Source: Sphaerolaimus hirsutus
Lineage: Eukaryota; Nematoda; Chromadorea; Monhysterida; Sphaerolaimidae
Length of the DNA: 64,000 nucleotides
NCBI GenBank assembly: GCA_964036195.1
Contig: OZ038456.1
Span: forward strand, 19,406,001 to 19,470,000
Direction of reading: 5' to 3'
The notes under the pieces were generated by a model. The model was not told the origin of the DNA. It was given only the letters and a program-made list of their open reading frames with translations, and searched no databases. Shown piece by piece: positions 28,166 through 38,641 of this stretch; position 1 is the stretch's first letter, and each line of letters begins with the position of its first letter. The translations under genes and the position numbers were made by a program.

Positions 28166-29130
28166 GTGTAGTGATGGAAAAGCGCCAGAAAAAAGGGCGC
28201 CAGGCGCCAATGGCACCATGGCGACATTCAGAAAGTGGGCGCCAAGCGCCAAGGGCGCCACAGAAAAAGGGCGCCAGGCGCCAAGGGCGCCAGGCGCCAC
28301 GGAAAGAGGGCGCCAAGTGCCAAGGGCGCCATGGCGCCATTTGAATAATAGGGCGCCAGGATAAATAAGTGCATACAACACCCTGCGTGTGCTAAAAGTG
28401 TTTCTACAGCACCCTAGTACAAGCATTCACTACTTAATTTGCGTTCTCCAGGGTGTAATGAACAAAGACAACACTAGCAACAAAAAAATTCGAGTAAAAT
28501 TCACATGGCAATTCAAACACAATGGATATTGTCATTTGACAACAATCCATTCACTTCAAATTAACTTTTCCAATCATGTTTCCTCGAAATGGACAAAAAA
28601 ACGGAATTGCAACGATTTGAATCCGTTGATTTATGATTTTGCAAGTGTAACATTCCATCATTCTCGTCTTCTGATCTGTCAGACACATCTGATGAACCGT
28701 TGCACAAAAGATTTATACCCACTCACACCACTTTGTCCATTTTTCTGGCGAATTCAGATCATCCATGAATGCGTTTTTCATCTTTTTTCCATTTATACAG
28801 CACTCACCTTGAAACCCTGTTGGCGCCTTTTTGGCGCCCTTTAAAAGCAGGGCGCCAGGCGCCAAGGGCGCCACGGAAAAAGGGCGCCAAGCGCCAAGGG
28901 TGCCATGGCGCCTTTCAGAATGTGGGCGCCAGGCGCCAGGGGCGCCACAGAAAAAGGGCGCCAAGCGCCAATGGCGCCATGGCGCGGCTCCCTTTGGCGC
29001 CCTCATATGGCGCCAGCGCCAAGGCGCCATTCCATCACTACATGTGTGTAACGGTGGTATTTTCTTAACCAAAAGTACCACTTAAAATTTTCGAACTTGA
29101 AAATAAAGTTTTGCAAAACAATATATATTA

Positions 29131-29498
29131 GGTGCCATATTTCTTCTAATAGAACGGCGCCCTTCTATCTTTTTGGCAACTTTTTTACCTGCCCTTATAT
29201 TGGAGACGCCCTTCTGTTGGACAATTCATAGAATGACGATACAGAGTTCATTCAACAATGAATGTACGTTCATGAAGTTAAATACCTAGTACAATATCAA
29301 TGGACCAAAGTCCCTAAATCACAGCATCCGCTGATATTTTTTAATGAATTTGGCGCAATACCAGCACTTTGTGTACCTTCTATTGGAGATTGCTCTTCTA
29401 TTTATTTCGTGATGCAAATTAAGTCGAAAAAGTGTACCTTCTATTGGAGACGCCCTTCTATCAGAGATCTGCCCTTCTATTAGAAGAAATATTTACGG
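29131..29498. mobile_element. pogo-like element, cassette U, degraded left end
   Basis: Left GTGCCATATTTCTTCTAATA, right CTATTAGAAGAAATATTTACGG then TA. Interior GCCCTTCTATT cassettes. It lies in the channel intron before the 29623 exon. Confidence 0.7.
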
Positions 29499-29622
29499 TA
29501 AGTGTTTTTCAGGATGGCAATAAAAATTTAAAAAATCAGAAAACATTGAAAAATTGGTACAAAATTCCAAAATTTAAAATTTTTCTTTGAAATTTGAAAA
29601 ATTCACCATCGACATATCGCAG

Positions 29623-29845
29623 ATAAGCCTACTGGACAAGTGGAACTGGGGCAACTGCAGCAGCGTGTGGGAGTTGCCCAAACCGGACACCATTGGCTTT
29701 CAAAAATATTGGCAGAATTTCTTCCCTGAAAGGAAATATTCTTACTCAAATTGTGTCATAAATTGCCTGTTCAATTTCTTTTGCTTCACCTGTAAGTGTG
29801 ATCCGTTGAGATATAAAATGTTGCAGAATGGAGATAATGAGGATG
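29623..29845 (+). CDS. DEG/ENaC exon: Cys-rich region
   Basis: Acceptor ACATATCGCAG, donor GTGAGT at 29846; enters in phase 0 and ends in phase 1. It begins ISLLDKWNWGNCSS, the family's W-G-x-C turn, and continues with YSYSNCVINCLFNFFCFTC then KCDP. That fits the paired cysteines of the palm/thumb domain (family pattern YSxxxCxxxC...CxC). Confidence 0.85.
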
Positions 29846-30009
29846 GTGAGTGAAGTTGAAATTTTTTTAATTAATTTAGTTAATGTAAGTATTTAGTAAA
29901 TGCATAAATGTGGATGATGATACGGGTTTTCAATTTCTCATGGAAAAAGTTTATTAATGTTGTAAAAAGCGCCAACATAAAAGCACCATACGCCAAAAGC
30001 GTCATGACT

Positions 30010-30418
30010 AGTGATGGAAAAAGCGCCAGGACATTGGCGCCAAGCGCCAAAAGCGCCATGGCGCTTTTCCGAACCCCAGCGCCAAGCGCCAATGGCGCCG
30101 GAGCAAAATGGCGCCAAGCGCCATGGCGCTTTTCTAGACCACAGCGCCAAGCGCCAATGGCGCCAGAGGATATTGGCGCCAAGCGCCAATAGCGCCAGCG
30201 CCAAAAAAGTTTTGCTTCTCATTTATGCACTGCTATAAATTTGTTTTTGGCGCAAGATACAAGTCATTTGCAGTCACTTTTGTTCTTTTTGTCTTGTGGG
30301 TGTTTGGGCTGAGTATAGCACACCATCTGTAAAAGGTGCTAAGATTTTTTGGATGATGATGGATGATGTTTTGGCTGAAATTTTGTCGCCATGACGCCAT
30401 GGCGCTTTTCCATCACTA
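30010..30418. mobile_element. GCGCC-rich hAT MITE
   Basis: TAGTGATGGAAAAAGCGCC to GGCGCTTTTCCATCACTA, flanked by GTCATGAC at 30002-30009 and 30419-30426. The interior has arrays of GGCGCC palindromes on the left and about 150 bases of ordinary sequence on the right. Confidence 0.93.
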
Positions 30419-30426
30419 GTCATGAC

Positions 30427-30556
30427 TAGCGTGTAAAATTTCCGTTTTCCATTCCCGTTTTCCGCAGGCAAACTTTTTCCGTTTTCCATTCCGTTTTCCG
30501 GCAAGTGCAAACTTTTTTCCGTTTCCGTTTTCCGTAAAAAAATTTGTTGACACCTA
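30427..30556. mobile_element. short hAT-like fragment, TTTTCCG family
   Basis: TAGCGTGTAAAATTTCCG and TTTGTTGACACCTA are degraded ends of the TAGGGTGTCAA family. Only about 130 bases of TTTTCCG repeat remain between them. It starts right after the target duplication of the preceding element. Confidence 0.6.
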
Positions 30557-30771
30557 AATCATGAAGCCTCTGTTCCTACCCTTAGCGCCAAGCGACAAAT
30601 GGCGGCGCAGGAAAATGACCCTTTTTGAATTGGTGCTAAATCGGCATCGACTTTTATATACCTGTAACCTACCGGTATTTAATTTAGCAGCAAAATTTTA
30701 CTTTTTCGTGACACTGCACTTTATCGTCACACTATACTGTAATCGTCTCTCCAAACATCTTTCTGTTCTAG

Positions 30772-31114
30772 GTGTATACCCTGTAAAATTCAATAACGAG
30801 GCAGTCATACCCGATCCGCACAAAACCTGCGACGCAATTGATTTGTATAATTGCTCACAGCAGCTTATGGGAAATGCGGAAGGGGAACGTCCGTTTTTTT
30901 TACATTTCACTATTTTACAGGTTAATGTATCACTTGTTACCACGGCCGGAAATTTCACAGGTTTTTATATAGAATTGTGGACAAAAATGTGTTCGTGCGC
31001 AATGGATTGTACTAGGATTGAATACAATATGGAAGTGTCTGCGTCAAATTTGGCTAACAAGGTGAATTTGAAAAAAATGTCCGATGAGTTTAATGTAACT
31101 GACTACTACATCAA
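30772..31114 (+). CDS. DEG/ENaC exon(s): thumb and approach to membrane helix 2
   Basis: Acceptor TTCTGTTCTAG, donor GTGAGT at 31115. It encodes VYPVKFNNEAVIPDPHKTC with CDAIDLYNC, then LWTKMCSCAMDCTRIEYNME, then NLKKMSDEFNVTDYYIK. This matches the family's CxPxxxxxC ... CxCxxPC ... YIxENxxxL order. A segment at 30889-30972 (84 bases, GT...AG, in frame) looks unlike the family and may be a small intron; removing it keeps the frame and brings the cysteines to normal spacing. Confidence 0.85.
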
Positions 31115-31209
31115 GTGAGTTTTTCTAATTTAACGGTTAATTTTTCTTCCACACGCATTTATATTTTTTACACATTCACTTTATTTATCAATAAACTATA
31201 CGTTTCCAG

Positions 31210-31301
31210 GGAGAACTTTGTTGAAATAAACATTTATTCAAAGGACACATTTTATGAAGTACATGCGCAACAGCAAGCGACCAGCACAACTGGAGTTTTA
31301 A
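31210..31301 (+). CDS. DEG/ENaC exon: beta strand before helix 2
   Basis: Acceptor GTTTCCAG; the first base completes the lysine codon from 31114. It encodes ENFVEINIYSKDTFYEV and then TSTTGVL, equivalent to the family's ENxLxLxIxFxxxxYE...; donor GTTTGT at 31302 in phase 1. Confidence 0.82.
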
Positions 31302-31339
31302 GTTTGTGTTGTTTTTAACTGTTTTACTGTACATCCTCA

Positions 31340-31600
31340 AATAATGTTCCAGGGGGTGTTATTATTAAGTCAGAAGTTTTGGAGGGGGGTTATTCAAGGT
31401 GGTTATTTATTACAACAACAAAAACAAGGTATCCATGCTATAATTCATGTTCATCAGCATACAAATCATTCAAATACACATTGTGAATACACATATCAAA
31501 TACCCAGAGGTGGGGATTATTCACGGGAGAGTATTTTTTTATCACATGGCCACAGGGGGGACTTATTCAAGTGGGGATGTTATTAAAGGGGGTCTTGTTC
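31340..31600. mobile_element. decayed pogo-like element in a channel intron
   Basis: G-rich cassettes such as GGGGTTATTCAAGGTGG and GGGGGGACTTATTCAAG face opposite ways, but the CCGTATT ends are not intact. Probably an old copy of the GAATTATT/GACTTATT cassette group. Confidence 0.45.
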
Positions 31601-31682
31601 AATTATTTATGTTTGAATTGTATTTAAGGTCTGGGGATTTATGGTGGATTCTCTTTTAACAGCAACACAATTCCATTTTTAG

Positions 31683-31861
31683 GTGAAATCGGTGGCAGCA
31701 TGGGTCTTTTCATGGGTATGTCAGTGGTCACAATGTCGGAAATTTTCATATTTATGATGAAAACATTCTGGGGACTCTTGTGCAATACTCGACGCAAAAT
31801 GAAAGTTTACAAGACTCAAGTGCAAGAGAGAAAAGAGAGCAGACATGCTTTGTATGAACAC
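31683..31861 (+). CDS. DEG/ENaC exon: membrane helix 2 with GxS filter
   Basis: Acceptor CCATTTTTAG; two bases complete the serine codon from 31301, ends in phase 0 before GTTTGT. It encodes EIGGSMGLFMGMSVVTMSEI then a hydrophobic run and basic NTRRKMKVYKTQ. GMS is the G-x-S selectivity filter of the family, and the acidic residue following TMS sits where the family has its conserved glutamate. The basic stretch marks the cytoplasmic side. Confidence 0.9.
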
Positions 31862-31934
31862 GTTTGTTTTTCCCCTTGTTCTGTTTTATTTTTTTATTTA
31901 TTTTTGTTTTTGAAAGTGAAAAATCTGTTCGCAG

Positions 31935-32135
31935 GACTCTGGAAATCAAATTACTGATAGTGAGAAGTATAATATGCCATTCGAGGAAACTTTTGGATCG
32001 ATTTTCACCTTTGACAACGACTATTCGCAGTTTAAAAAAGCCTCTGAGTGCCAAGATGCCGATTTAAGTGGATATGATCCAAAAAATTATTCAACAGAAT
32101 TCGGAGGTTCACTGTATTTATTATCCCCCATTTAA
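31935..32135 (+). CDS. DEG/ENaC last exon: cytoplasmic tail
   Basis: Acceptor TGTTCGCAG; phase 0; 66 codons from DSGNQITDSEKYNMPFEE to GGSLYLLSPI, then TAA at 32133-32135. An acidic, Ser/Tyr-rich intracellular tail without a PPxY motif. The continuous frame, the good acceptor and the lack of later exons support it as the last exon. Confidence 0.75.
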   Translation, partial: DSGNQITDSEKYNMPFEETFGSIFTFDNDYSQFKKASECQDADLSGYDPKNYSTEFGGSLYLLSPI

Positions 32136-32343
32136 TAGTGAGGGAAGTATCATGTATGGATAGCAGGATTCTTTGAACACAAGGCTACACTAAATACATG
32201 GTGCCTTTATTACTGTCAATGAAAATGCTCCATTAGTATGTGTGAAAGTGTTGAATACAGCATAGCCGGGCCGAAGGTCAAGCAAAGAATCCTGCTAGTT
32301 TTATTAATAGCTGTTATTGTGTAGACATCATTGCATGTACATG

Positions 32344-32349
32344 AATAAA
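32344..32349 (+). terminator. possible polyadenylation signal of channel gene
   Basis: AATAAA about 210 bases after the channel stop codon and before the next transposon begins at 32401. AATAAA is common in this AT-rich DNA, so this is positional support only. Confidence 0.35.
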
Positions 32350-32400
32350 TTTAAATGTTTGTTTTTGTGTATGTGAATTCACGCAAGGAACAGCTATGTA

Positions 32401-34022
32401 CTGTATTTCCTCGAAATACCCCCTCAAAAACCCCCCTCAAAATGGACACAATGAATTTATTAGCCCCCCCCACCTCGAAATACCCCCCCCCAAATTGACT
32501 GTAAATAGAATGTTTATGACAAAAGCTACTGTTTGTGATCCGGACGATGCACAACAGACGTTAAAAACAATGCCTGTGTTATACTCGGGTGACATTACGT
32601 CGTACATTTTTCCAGAGGAAACACTCCATCATGATCAGTGTTTGCAAAATCTCAGAATAAAAATAAAAATAAAATGGAAAATTTAAGAATAAAATAAAAT
32701 AAAATAAAATGGAAAATTTCAAAATAAAAATAAAAATTGTATAAAAATTCAAATTTTTGTAAAATTATAGTAAAATTGTATACAAATTCATATTTTTGTA
32801 AAAATTGTATAAAAATTCATATATTTTTTGCAAAATTTTTATCATGTTGCTTGGGGTTCAACCTGTTTATTCGCGGAACTGGGGCACTCCCAAGCACTAC
32901 AACTGTCAAATGTCATATGAAATGTCATGCAAAGTGTCAATTGTCATGACAAATCTTAACTATGGTGTCAATTGCCATGACAAATATAAATAAAAGTGGC
33001 AACTGTCAAGCAAATTGTATCCAAATCTTATGTTTTGTATCCAAATCTTGTTGTTGTTTTTGTATCAAATCTTATGTGAACATTTGGATACCAAAACATA
33101 AGATTTGGATGCACAACTTATACTTTGCATGACATTTGCCATGACAATTGGCACTTTGCTTGACATTTGAGATGCCAATTGACTTTACTTTACATTTGTC
33201 ATGACAATTAACACCTTGCATGACACTTTACAAATGTGCCCAGCACACTCTAGTAGTCCTTCCACTGACAATGCAAACCATTCATATCAATAATTGTAAC
33301 TTAACACTTGCAACTAGCTAGCAATATGTACTGCGTGCAACTTCTGCAAAGTAATGGCAAAATTTGTCACATGTTTTTCATGTTTAGGTCTATAATTATA
33401 ACATTTTTCTGGCCTTGCATGCATGATTCTGAATTTTTGTAAAATTTCTGTAAAATTTTTGTAAAATGGTTCCATTTTATTATTTTATTAACATTTTTGA
33501 ATAAGATAAAATAAAATAAAATGAAACAAGAATAAAATTAAAATAAAATACATTTTTATACAATTTTTATACAATTTGTATACAAATGATTTTTATAAAA
33601 CCAACCCTGATCATGATGTGATCACTTTTGTCGCCATCATCATCTCTTGCCATCGTTGTCTTCATGACGTCATCACTTCGTCTTCATCACGTCTTCCATA
33701 AGTCCTCGGCTGGCTGTCTGCCAGCCGAAGACATAACTCCCATCTGTTTGTAGAGTATCGTGTCTGCGGAGTATACGTCAGAACCTGTTTTACACCATCT
33801 ACATATTTAGTGTAAGTCGATAGACTCTTATACATGGTGCTTTTTGTTGCATTTTTGGACGTCAGCGTACATTACAAACACCATTTTAGTACTGGGAGTT
33901 CAAAAAATTTCTGGCGAAATAATAAACCCCGCCCATAAAATAATACCCCCCTCTCGTTTAACCCCCCTCAAAATTCTCACTCTGAAACAATCACCCCCGC
34001 GGGGTATTTCGAGGATATACGG
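32401..34022. mobile_element. pogo-like C-rich element carrying a hAT element
   Basis: CTGTATTTCCTCGAAATACC to ATTTCGAGGATATACGG, flanked by TA (32399-32400, 34023-34024). Interior landmarks (AATGGACACAATGAA, TTGCATTTTTGGACGTC, GGCGAAATAATA) match 46275-46717. A 974-base hAT is inserted at 32636. Confidence 0.82.
32636..33609. mobile_element. hAT element, CAGGGTTGG family, long form
   Basis: CAGTGTTTGCAAAATCTC to CCAACCCTG, flanked by ATCATGAT at 32628-32635 and 33610-33617. It is the uninterrupted relative of 11642-25318. Its interior has repeated TGTCATGACAAAT motifs and a hairpin of AAATCTTATGTTTTG / ATAAGATTTGG. No transposase frame. Confidence 0.93.
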
Positions 34023-34049
34023 TACCTACATTTATACAGTACTTTCTGG

Positions 34050-35190
34050 CAGAGTTGTTAAAATACCGGTATTTTTGGAAAGCGTAAGCGTAAGCGTAAA
34101 TACACTTTCCAAATTTCGAGTATGGATACTGTAAGCGTAAGGTATTTTTAAAATACCTAGGAAAGCGTAAAATAAAGCGTAAGCGTAATTTTTTAAAAGA
34201 AAGTGCTCTCGCTGTTGAGCAACAGAAAACACCTTTTGATGAGGTAATAAATCATTTTCATGCATAATTTCAGCAGTAGGGCCGGAATTAGAGCTCACGT
34301 CGAATCGACGCTGAGCTCTAATTCCCGCTTAGCATCACGCAAGTCAATGTTTATTCATCCTTCACATAACTCTGACTTTGTGCTGTCGATTCGATGTCAC
34401 TGGCATCATCATTGAAATTCATTTTACAAGCACAAAAATTTCAAAAAATAAAATACAAATTGAATACAGTTTAACATTTTTCATACATGTTTATGCCCCC
34501 CCCCTATATTTTCCGTGAAAAACTTATGTGCACATTTTTTTTGTATATTGCGCGGACCACACACTATTTATTTTTCTGAGGAAACACTCCGTCATGATAA
34601 TCATGATTAATACAATCAATGTTGTTCCTACAAAACGTATACTCGGTGGACATAACACTTAGTATGGAATACCTACCATAACCCATCTGAATTATGAACC
34701 AAAAATTATACAGATTTTTCATCATAATACCATATCGTTTTTACTATGAAAAATAAATTACGATATAATTCACATGATTTTATTCATTAAATTATGGTAG
34801 GTTTTCATACGAAGTTTGCTGTCCGTCGAGTTTATTAGGAAAAAATTAGTTGCTCGTGCACGACTCCACCTTTTTATTCTTTAAATATTTCTCTTTCTTG
34901 CGTAACTGTCTGCCATATCCCACTCGTGCCATTATCGACATAATAATTCTGGATGAATAAGTACTTTTCACTCTGCCAACTATATACGACCCTGTTTGAT
35001 GCTTTCTCAAAAAGCTATATAAACACGGTCCTGCGCAAATAATTTTTACGCTTTCTGTACCCGGGTATTTTGGCTGGGAAAGCGTAGCAAAGCGTAAGGG
35101 TATTTTGTAAAAGCGTAAGCGTAAGCGTAAGTATAAATACCCGAATACCCGGGTATTTCGGGTAAGCGTAAATACGCTTTCGCAACTCTG
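34050..35190. mobile_element. hAT element, CAGAGTTG family
   Basis: CAGAGTTGTTAAAATACCGG to TTTCGCAACTCTG, flanked by CTTTCTGG at 34042-34049 and 35191-35198. Subterminal AAGCGTAAGCGTAA repeats at both ends. An acidic minus-strand frame of about 23 codons beginning MNFNDDASDIES lies near 34430-34360, where relatives have other acidic starts. A GCGGACC-type fragment sits inside at about 34552-34830. Confidence 0.92.
34284..34325. repeat. perfect 14-base-stem hairpin
   Basis: GGAATTAGAGCTCA and TGAGCTCTAATTCC flank CGTCGAATCGACGC, which is itself largely palindromic. It lies inside the hAT element 34050-35190. Confidence 0.75.
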
Positions 35191-35198
35191 CTTTCTGG

Positions 35199-36374
35199 TG
35201 TTTGTGCTTTTTCTCGCTGAGCTGTCTAACAAAAAAATATCTACAAAAACAGTCATTGACAAATAGGTACCCAAATAAATAAATAGGTACCTAACCCATG
35301 TTTTACTCAAATAAATGACTTTTACATAACATGGACGATATTCGTGGCTCGCTCGAGTAAACACTAGTATCCTATTTCTGGAGTCTGGTATTCTGTTTGG
35401 CCAGTGAATTGAATGCTTTTGCATTGGTTTGGGATATAAAGCATGCGCCCGGTCTGGAGGCACGATGGCAAAAACAAATTTGAAAAATTGCAAACTTTTT
35501 TGAATTTTTTTACTTTGAATTTTTATGCTACCACTAGGACAAACATTTAAAAAGCAATTTTATGCAGACAAATTAGAAAATTTGAAATTTGAAAAGTGTT
35601 TTCAATTTTTTGCTATTTTTGGTAAATGCATTAAGATGCGTCAATAAAATGCAGGTACAAAAAAACACAAATGCATTCTAACTTCTATCTCACGTGGATC
35701 TTTTTTTAGCAGCCAAATTTTTTTTTCATAAAAGTCGAAAAACGTCATCGCTGTTATAACGCTATACGTTAACTCATTCACAAAAATGATTTCTTCATCT
35801 TTTACACAAAAATCGCACGCTTTGTCATCATTGGCACGCTTCCAACGTGAGGCATATATGAGTGCGAGGGCAGAGTATCATAGCCGTCAAGTATAGTACA
35901 AAAAATTGAAAATTTGAAAATTCGACAATTTTGATTTTTTTGACTATTGGACTTTTGAAAATTCGCCCATTTTTGGGAAAAAATTGGGATTCAAAAAGTA
36001 ATGTTAGGAAAACACAATACACTAACAAAAAAGTAAACACTTTTTCCATGGTGTTTGCCATCGCGAGTCCGGATAGCCCGAATGCAATCTATTTAATCTT
36101 ACCCGCGGCAACGGAATGGGTAAAAATCTCACTCTTTTGATCGTTTTTCCCCGGGGAGAAGAGATCGCATCTGTGGGTTGTCAATTGCGAATTGGTCCCT
36201 TTTTTTGCCAATTTATCACGCCGACATATTTAACTTTTATAGGCAGTATCCAATTCTGGGTGCGTGAGTTTTAATAAATGACTATTATTACGTTTTCCCC
36301 TCAAATTTGTTTACCATAACGTTTGCATCGTGATTCTCGCTTCCTTCCTGCGCATGCTCTCAGTGAGTAAATTA
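35199..36374. other. spacer, no gene seen
   Basis: AT-rich with scattered short frames. A 215-codon minus-strand frame ending in this stretch crosses from the hAT end into flanking DNA and is not protein-like. I see no transposon ends here. Confidence 0.45.
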
Positions 36375-36532
36375 CCGTATATTCTCGAATAAGTCCCCAG
36401 GGGAGTTATTTTTTGGTTTGAAGTTTTTGAGTGGGGGGGAGGGGGTTATTCGACGGGGGGCTACCGCAAATATTTCTTCTAATAGAAAAGCGTCGTTCTA
36501 CTGGAGGTGCCCTTCTATTAGAAGAAATACGG
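36375..36532. mobile_element. two abutting pogo-like fragments
   Basis: A left end CCGTATATTCTCGAATAAGT (cassette E type) is followed after about 90 bases by a compact cassette-U unit ending TATTAGAAGAAATACGG then TA at 36533-36534. It forms the left boundary of segmental copy B. Confidence 0.6.
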
Positions 36533-36781
36533 TATGTGTTCTATCCTTTCACCGAGAACACACACGCGGCTGAACGAACAAACTGTTTATAATTAAGAGC
36601 GCACGTGCTATTATATCACGCCGCAATTAGTCAATGTTAAAAGTGACATTTCTGTCTGATCAAGCCTGGGGTTCCCCGCGCTATTCTTTGTTCTATGCCA
36701 CAGAATGTTTCAATTCATTTACATGATATACCTACGCGTTTTCTGTATTCTACAGATAATCATCATTTTCCGACTTATTAC

Positions 36782-37258
36782 TAGGGTTCAAACGGGATCC
36801 CGATCCCGATCCCGGATCCCGTGAAATCCCGGGATTTAGCAGACCCGATCCCGATCCCGATCCCGAAATCCCAATCCCGATCCCGATCCCGATCCCGAAA
36901 ACTTTCAAATCCCGATCCCGGAAAAAATAGTGAAAATTATAAAAAGTGAAAAAATGACATTTTTGCATGCAAAAATGTGAACGCAAACCCCCAGCGTCCA
37001 TTTTATGTCACTTTTCTGGCATCCAACAGTGTTTTGAGACCTTTATGAACAACTGTGAATGCCAGAACAGTGACGAAAATCTCTATCCCTAGACCCCAAT
37101 CCCGATCCCGAAAAAATGCCAATCCCGATCCCGATCCCGAAATCTCAAAATACCAATCCTGATCCAGATCCCGAAACCCCAATCCCGATCCCGATCCCGA
37201 AATCTCAAAAAGTGAATCCCGATCCCGATCCCGAAAAGTCAATCCCGTTTGAACCCTA
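36782..37258. mobile_element. hAT MITE, GGGATC-repeat family
   Basis: TAGGGTTCAAACGGG to CCCGTTTGAACCCTA, perfect inverted ends, flanked by CTTATTAC at 36774-36781 and 37259-37266. Copy A has the unoccupied site near 1035-1045. Subterminal regions are tandem CCCGAT hexamers. Open frames rich in DRDRD and SGSGS are by-products. Confidence 0.94.
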
Positions 37259-37339
37259 CTTATTACTGACGAAGTCATTTTTCAGTGAAGCCGCCGCCAT
37301 GCGACTGTTCTGATAATGATGTGCACGTGGTGTAAGGAC

Positions 37340-37724
37340 TAGTGATGGAAAAAGCGCCAGGACTTTGGCGCCAAGCGCCAAAAGCGCCATGGCGCTTTTC
37401 CGAACTCGCCAACCGCCAATGGCGCCAGAGCAGAATGGCACCAAGCGCCAGAAGCGCCATGGTGCTTTTTGCTTTGGCGCTAGCGCCAAGCGCCAGCGCC
37501 AGGCGTTTTGTTCCTGGCGCCAAGCAAAAATAGCGCCAAGCGCCAAAAGCTCCATGGCGCTTTTCATGGGTGTGGCGCCAGGCGCCAATAGCGTCACACA
37601 AATATAGCGCCAATCGCCAGCACCAGGCAAAAATAGTCGATCACTAGTCGCAATGTTCCTGTGCCAATTGTGTGCGCCGGTCACGCTGGTGCGCTGGCAT
37701 CTTTCAGGTGCCCTTTCCATCACC
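37340..37724. mobile_element. GCGCC-rich hAT-like element, copy B
   Basis: The segmental counterpart of 1119-1552, with the same TAGTGATGGAAAAAGCGCC start and TTTCCATCACC end but different numbers of GGCGCC units inside. Unit gain and loss therefore happened after duplication. Confidence 0.75.
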
Positions 37725-37920
37725 AGTCTATCTACGACTATGTTGAATAATCGAAATCATCGAAACCCATCACACTTGAGTATGCTTTTTATCAAAGTGG
37801 CCGTTTTTGCATATTTTGCAAGATTGTATATTTTTATTCACAGTTTTAGATGTAAAAATTCTGGGAGATTTATATTTGAAAATAACAGAGCATATCAAAA
37901 TATTGCTACATAAATAATGC

Positions 37921-38420
37921 CGGAGTTACAGCGCAACGATAAATAGAAGGTGATACGACAAATAAAACGTCACCGATAAATCCATTATTTTCATGTTTAC
38001 AAGTTTTTTTATTGAAAATGAATGTTCAATACTCGAATTAGAATGAAAAATTTTTCATATGGGAGATGTTAAATTCGAATTTGAATGAAAGACGTTCAGT
38101 GAAAAATCGTCCGCCGACAAATCAATTTCAGGGTGATGCCCTAAAATCAATTTGTCGACGGTCATTGCATGAAATAGCCATCGACAAATTGATTTTTGGG
38201 CATCACCGTGAAATTGATTTGTCGGCGGACCATTTTTCATCGAACGTTTTTCTTTCAAATTCGAATTTAACATCTCCCATATGAAAATTTTTTCATTCTA
38301 ATTCGAGTATTGAACATTCATTTTCAATAAAAAACTCGTAAACATGAAAATAATGGATTTATCGGTGACGTTTTATTTGTCGTATCACCTTCTATTTATC
38401 GTTGTGCTGTAGTAACTCCG
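37921..38420. repeat. large near-palindrome, arms about 240 bases
   Basis: CGGAGTTACAGCGCAACG at the left is inverted as the sequence around GTTGTGCTGTAGTAACTCCG at the right. The centre is near 38163 (GTCGACGGTCATTGCATGAA). Both strands give 72-codon frames beginning MLNSNL, a consequence of the symmetry and not two genes. Copy A keeps only the right arm. Confidence 0.82.
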
Positions 38421-38641
38421 GCTTAAGTACCTATGTAGAATTTTTCTCTCTAAATCACCCATTCTTCGATACTAGTTGTAAATAGTAGCTCGTAGTATAC
38501 CTCCATGTATAGGCATCGCTGCTAAATACCCATAAAGTACATCGTCACATTTTCGTTCGTGCAGACTTCTGTTACGGTCTAGCTGCTATTTAATAGAACT
38601 GGATGTGAAAGAACAGCTATCGAATTAGTGTAGCAAAAAAC

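Larger units (their letters stand above)
26934..29040. mobile_element. GCGCC-rich hAT element carrying a nested hAT
   Basis: Flanked by CATGTGTG at 26926-26933 and 29041-29048. Only TAGTG of the left end precedes a second hAT element (26939-28165), which duplicated GTGTAGTG; the left end then resumes at 28174 with ATGGAAAAGCGCC. The right end is CCATTCCATCACTA. Two GGCGCC-palindrome blocks (about 28180-28370, 28820-29030) enclose about 450 bases of ordinary sequence with no assignable gene. Confidence 0.88.
10862..32135 (+). other. DEG/ENaC-type ion channel gene (5' part not found)
   Basis: Nine exons join without any phase clash: 10862-11045, 25684-25777, 26021-26138, 26505-26641, 29623-29845, 30772-31114, 31210-31301, 31683-31861, 31935-32135. 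Together they give the extracellular Cys-rich domain, the second membrane helix with a GxS filter and a C-terminal tail. The family forms trimeric, amiloride-type sodium or ligand-gated cation channels in the plasma membrane. Exons for the N-terminus and first membrane helix were not found and should lie upstream. Introns are filled with nested transposons. A MITE between 25777 and 26021 breaks the coding sequence, so this copy may be a recent pseudogene or mutant allele. Confidence 0.85.

Noticed and set aside
28389..28844. 151-codon frame inside the GCGCC hAT element
   Set aside because: Composition is not protein-like and it runs into the GGCGCC array; no transposase motif on either strand.
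34846..35493. 215-codon minus-strand frame
   Set aside because: It spans the end of a hAT element and its flank, has erratic composition and matches no domain I know.
36750..37313. Frames rich in DRDRD, SGSGS or PIPIP (also 8198-8760)
   Set aside because: Products of the GGGATC hexamer repeat inside hAT MITEs.
37955..38284. Two 72-codon frames starting MLNSNL on opposite strands
   Set aside because: They are mirror images produced by the large palindrome.
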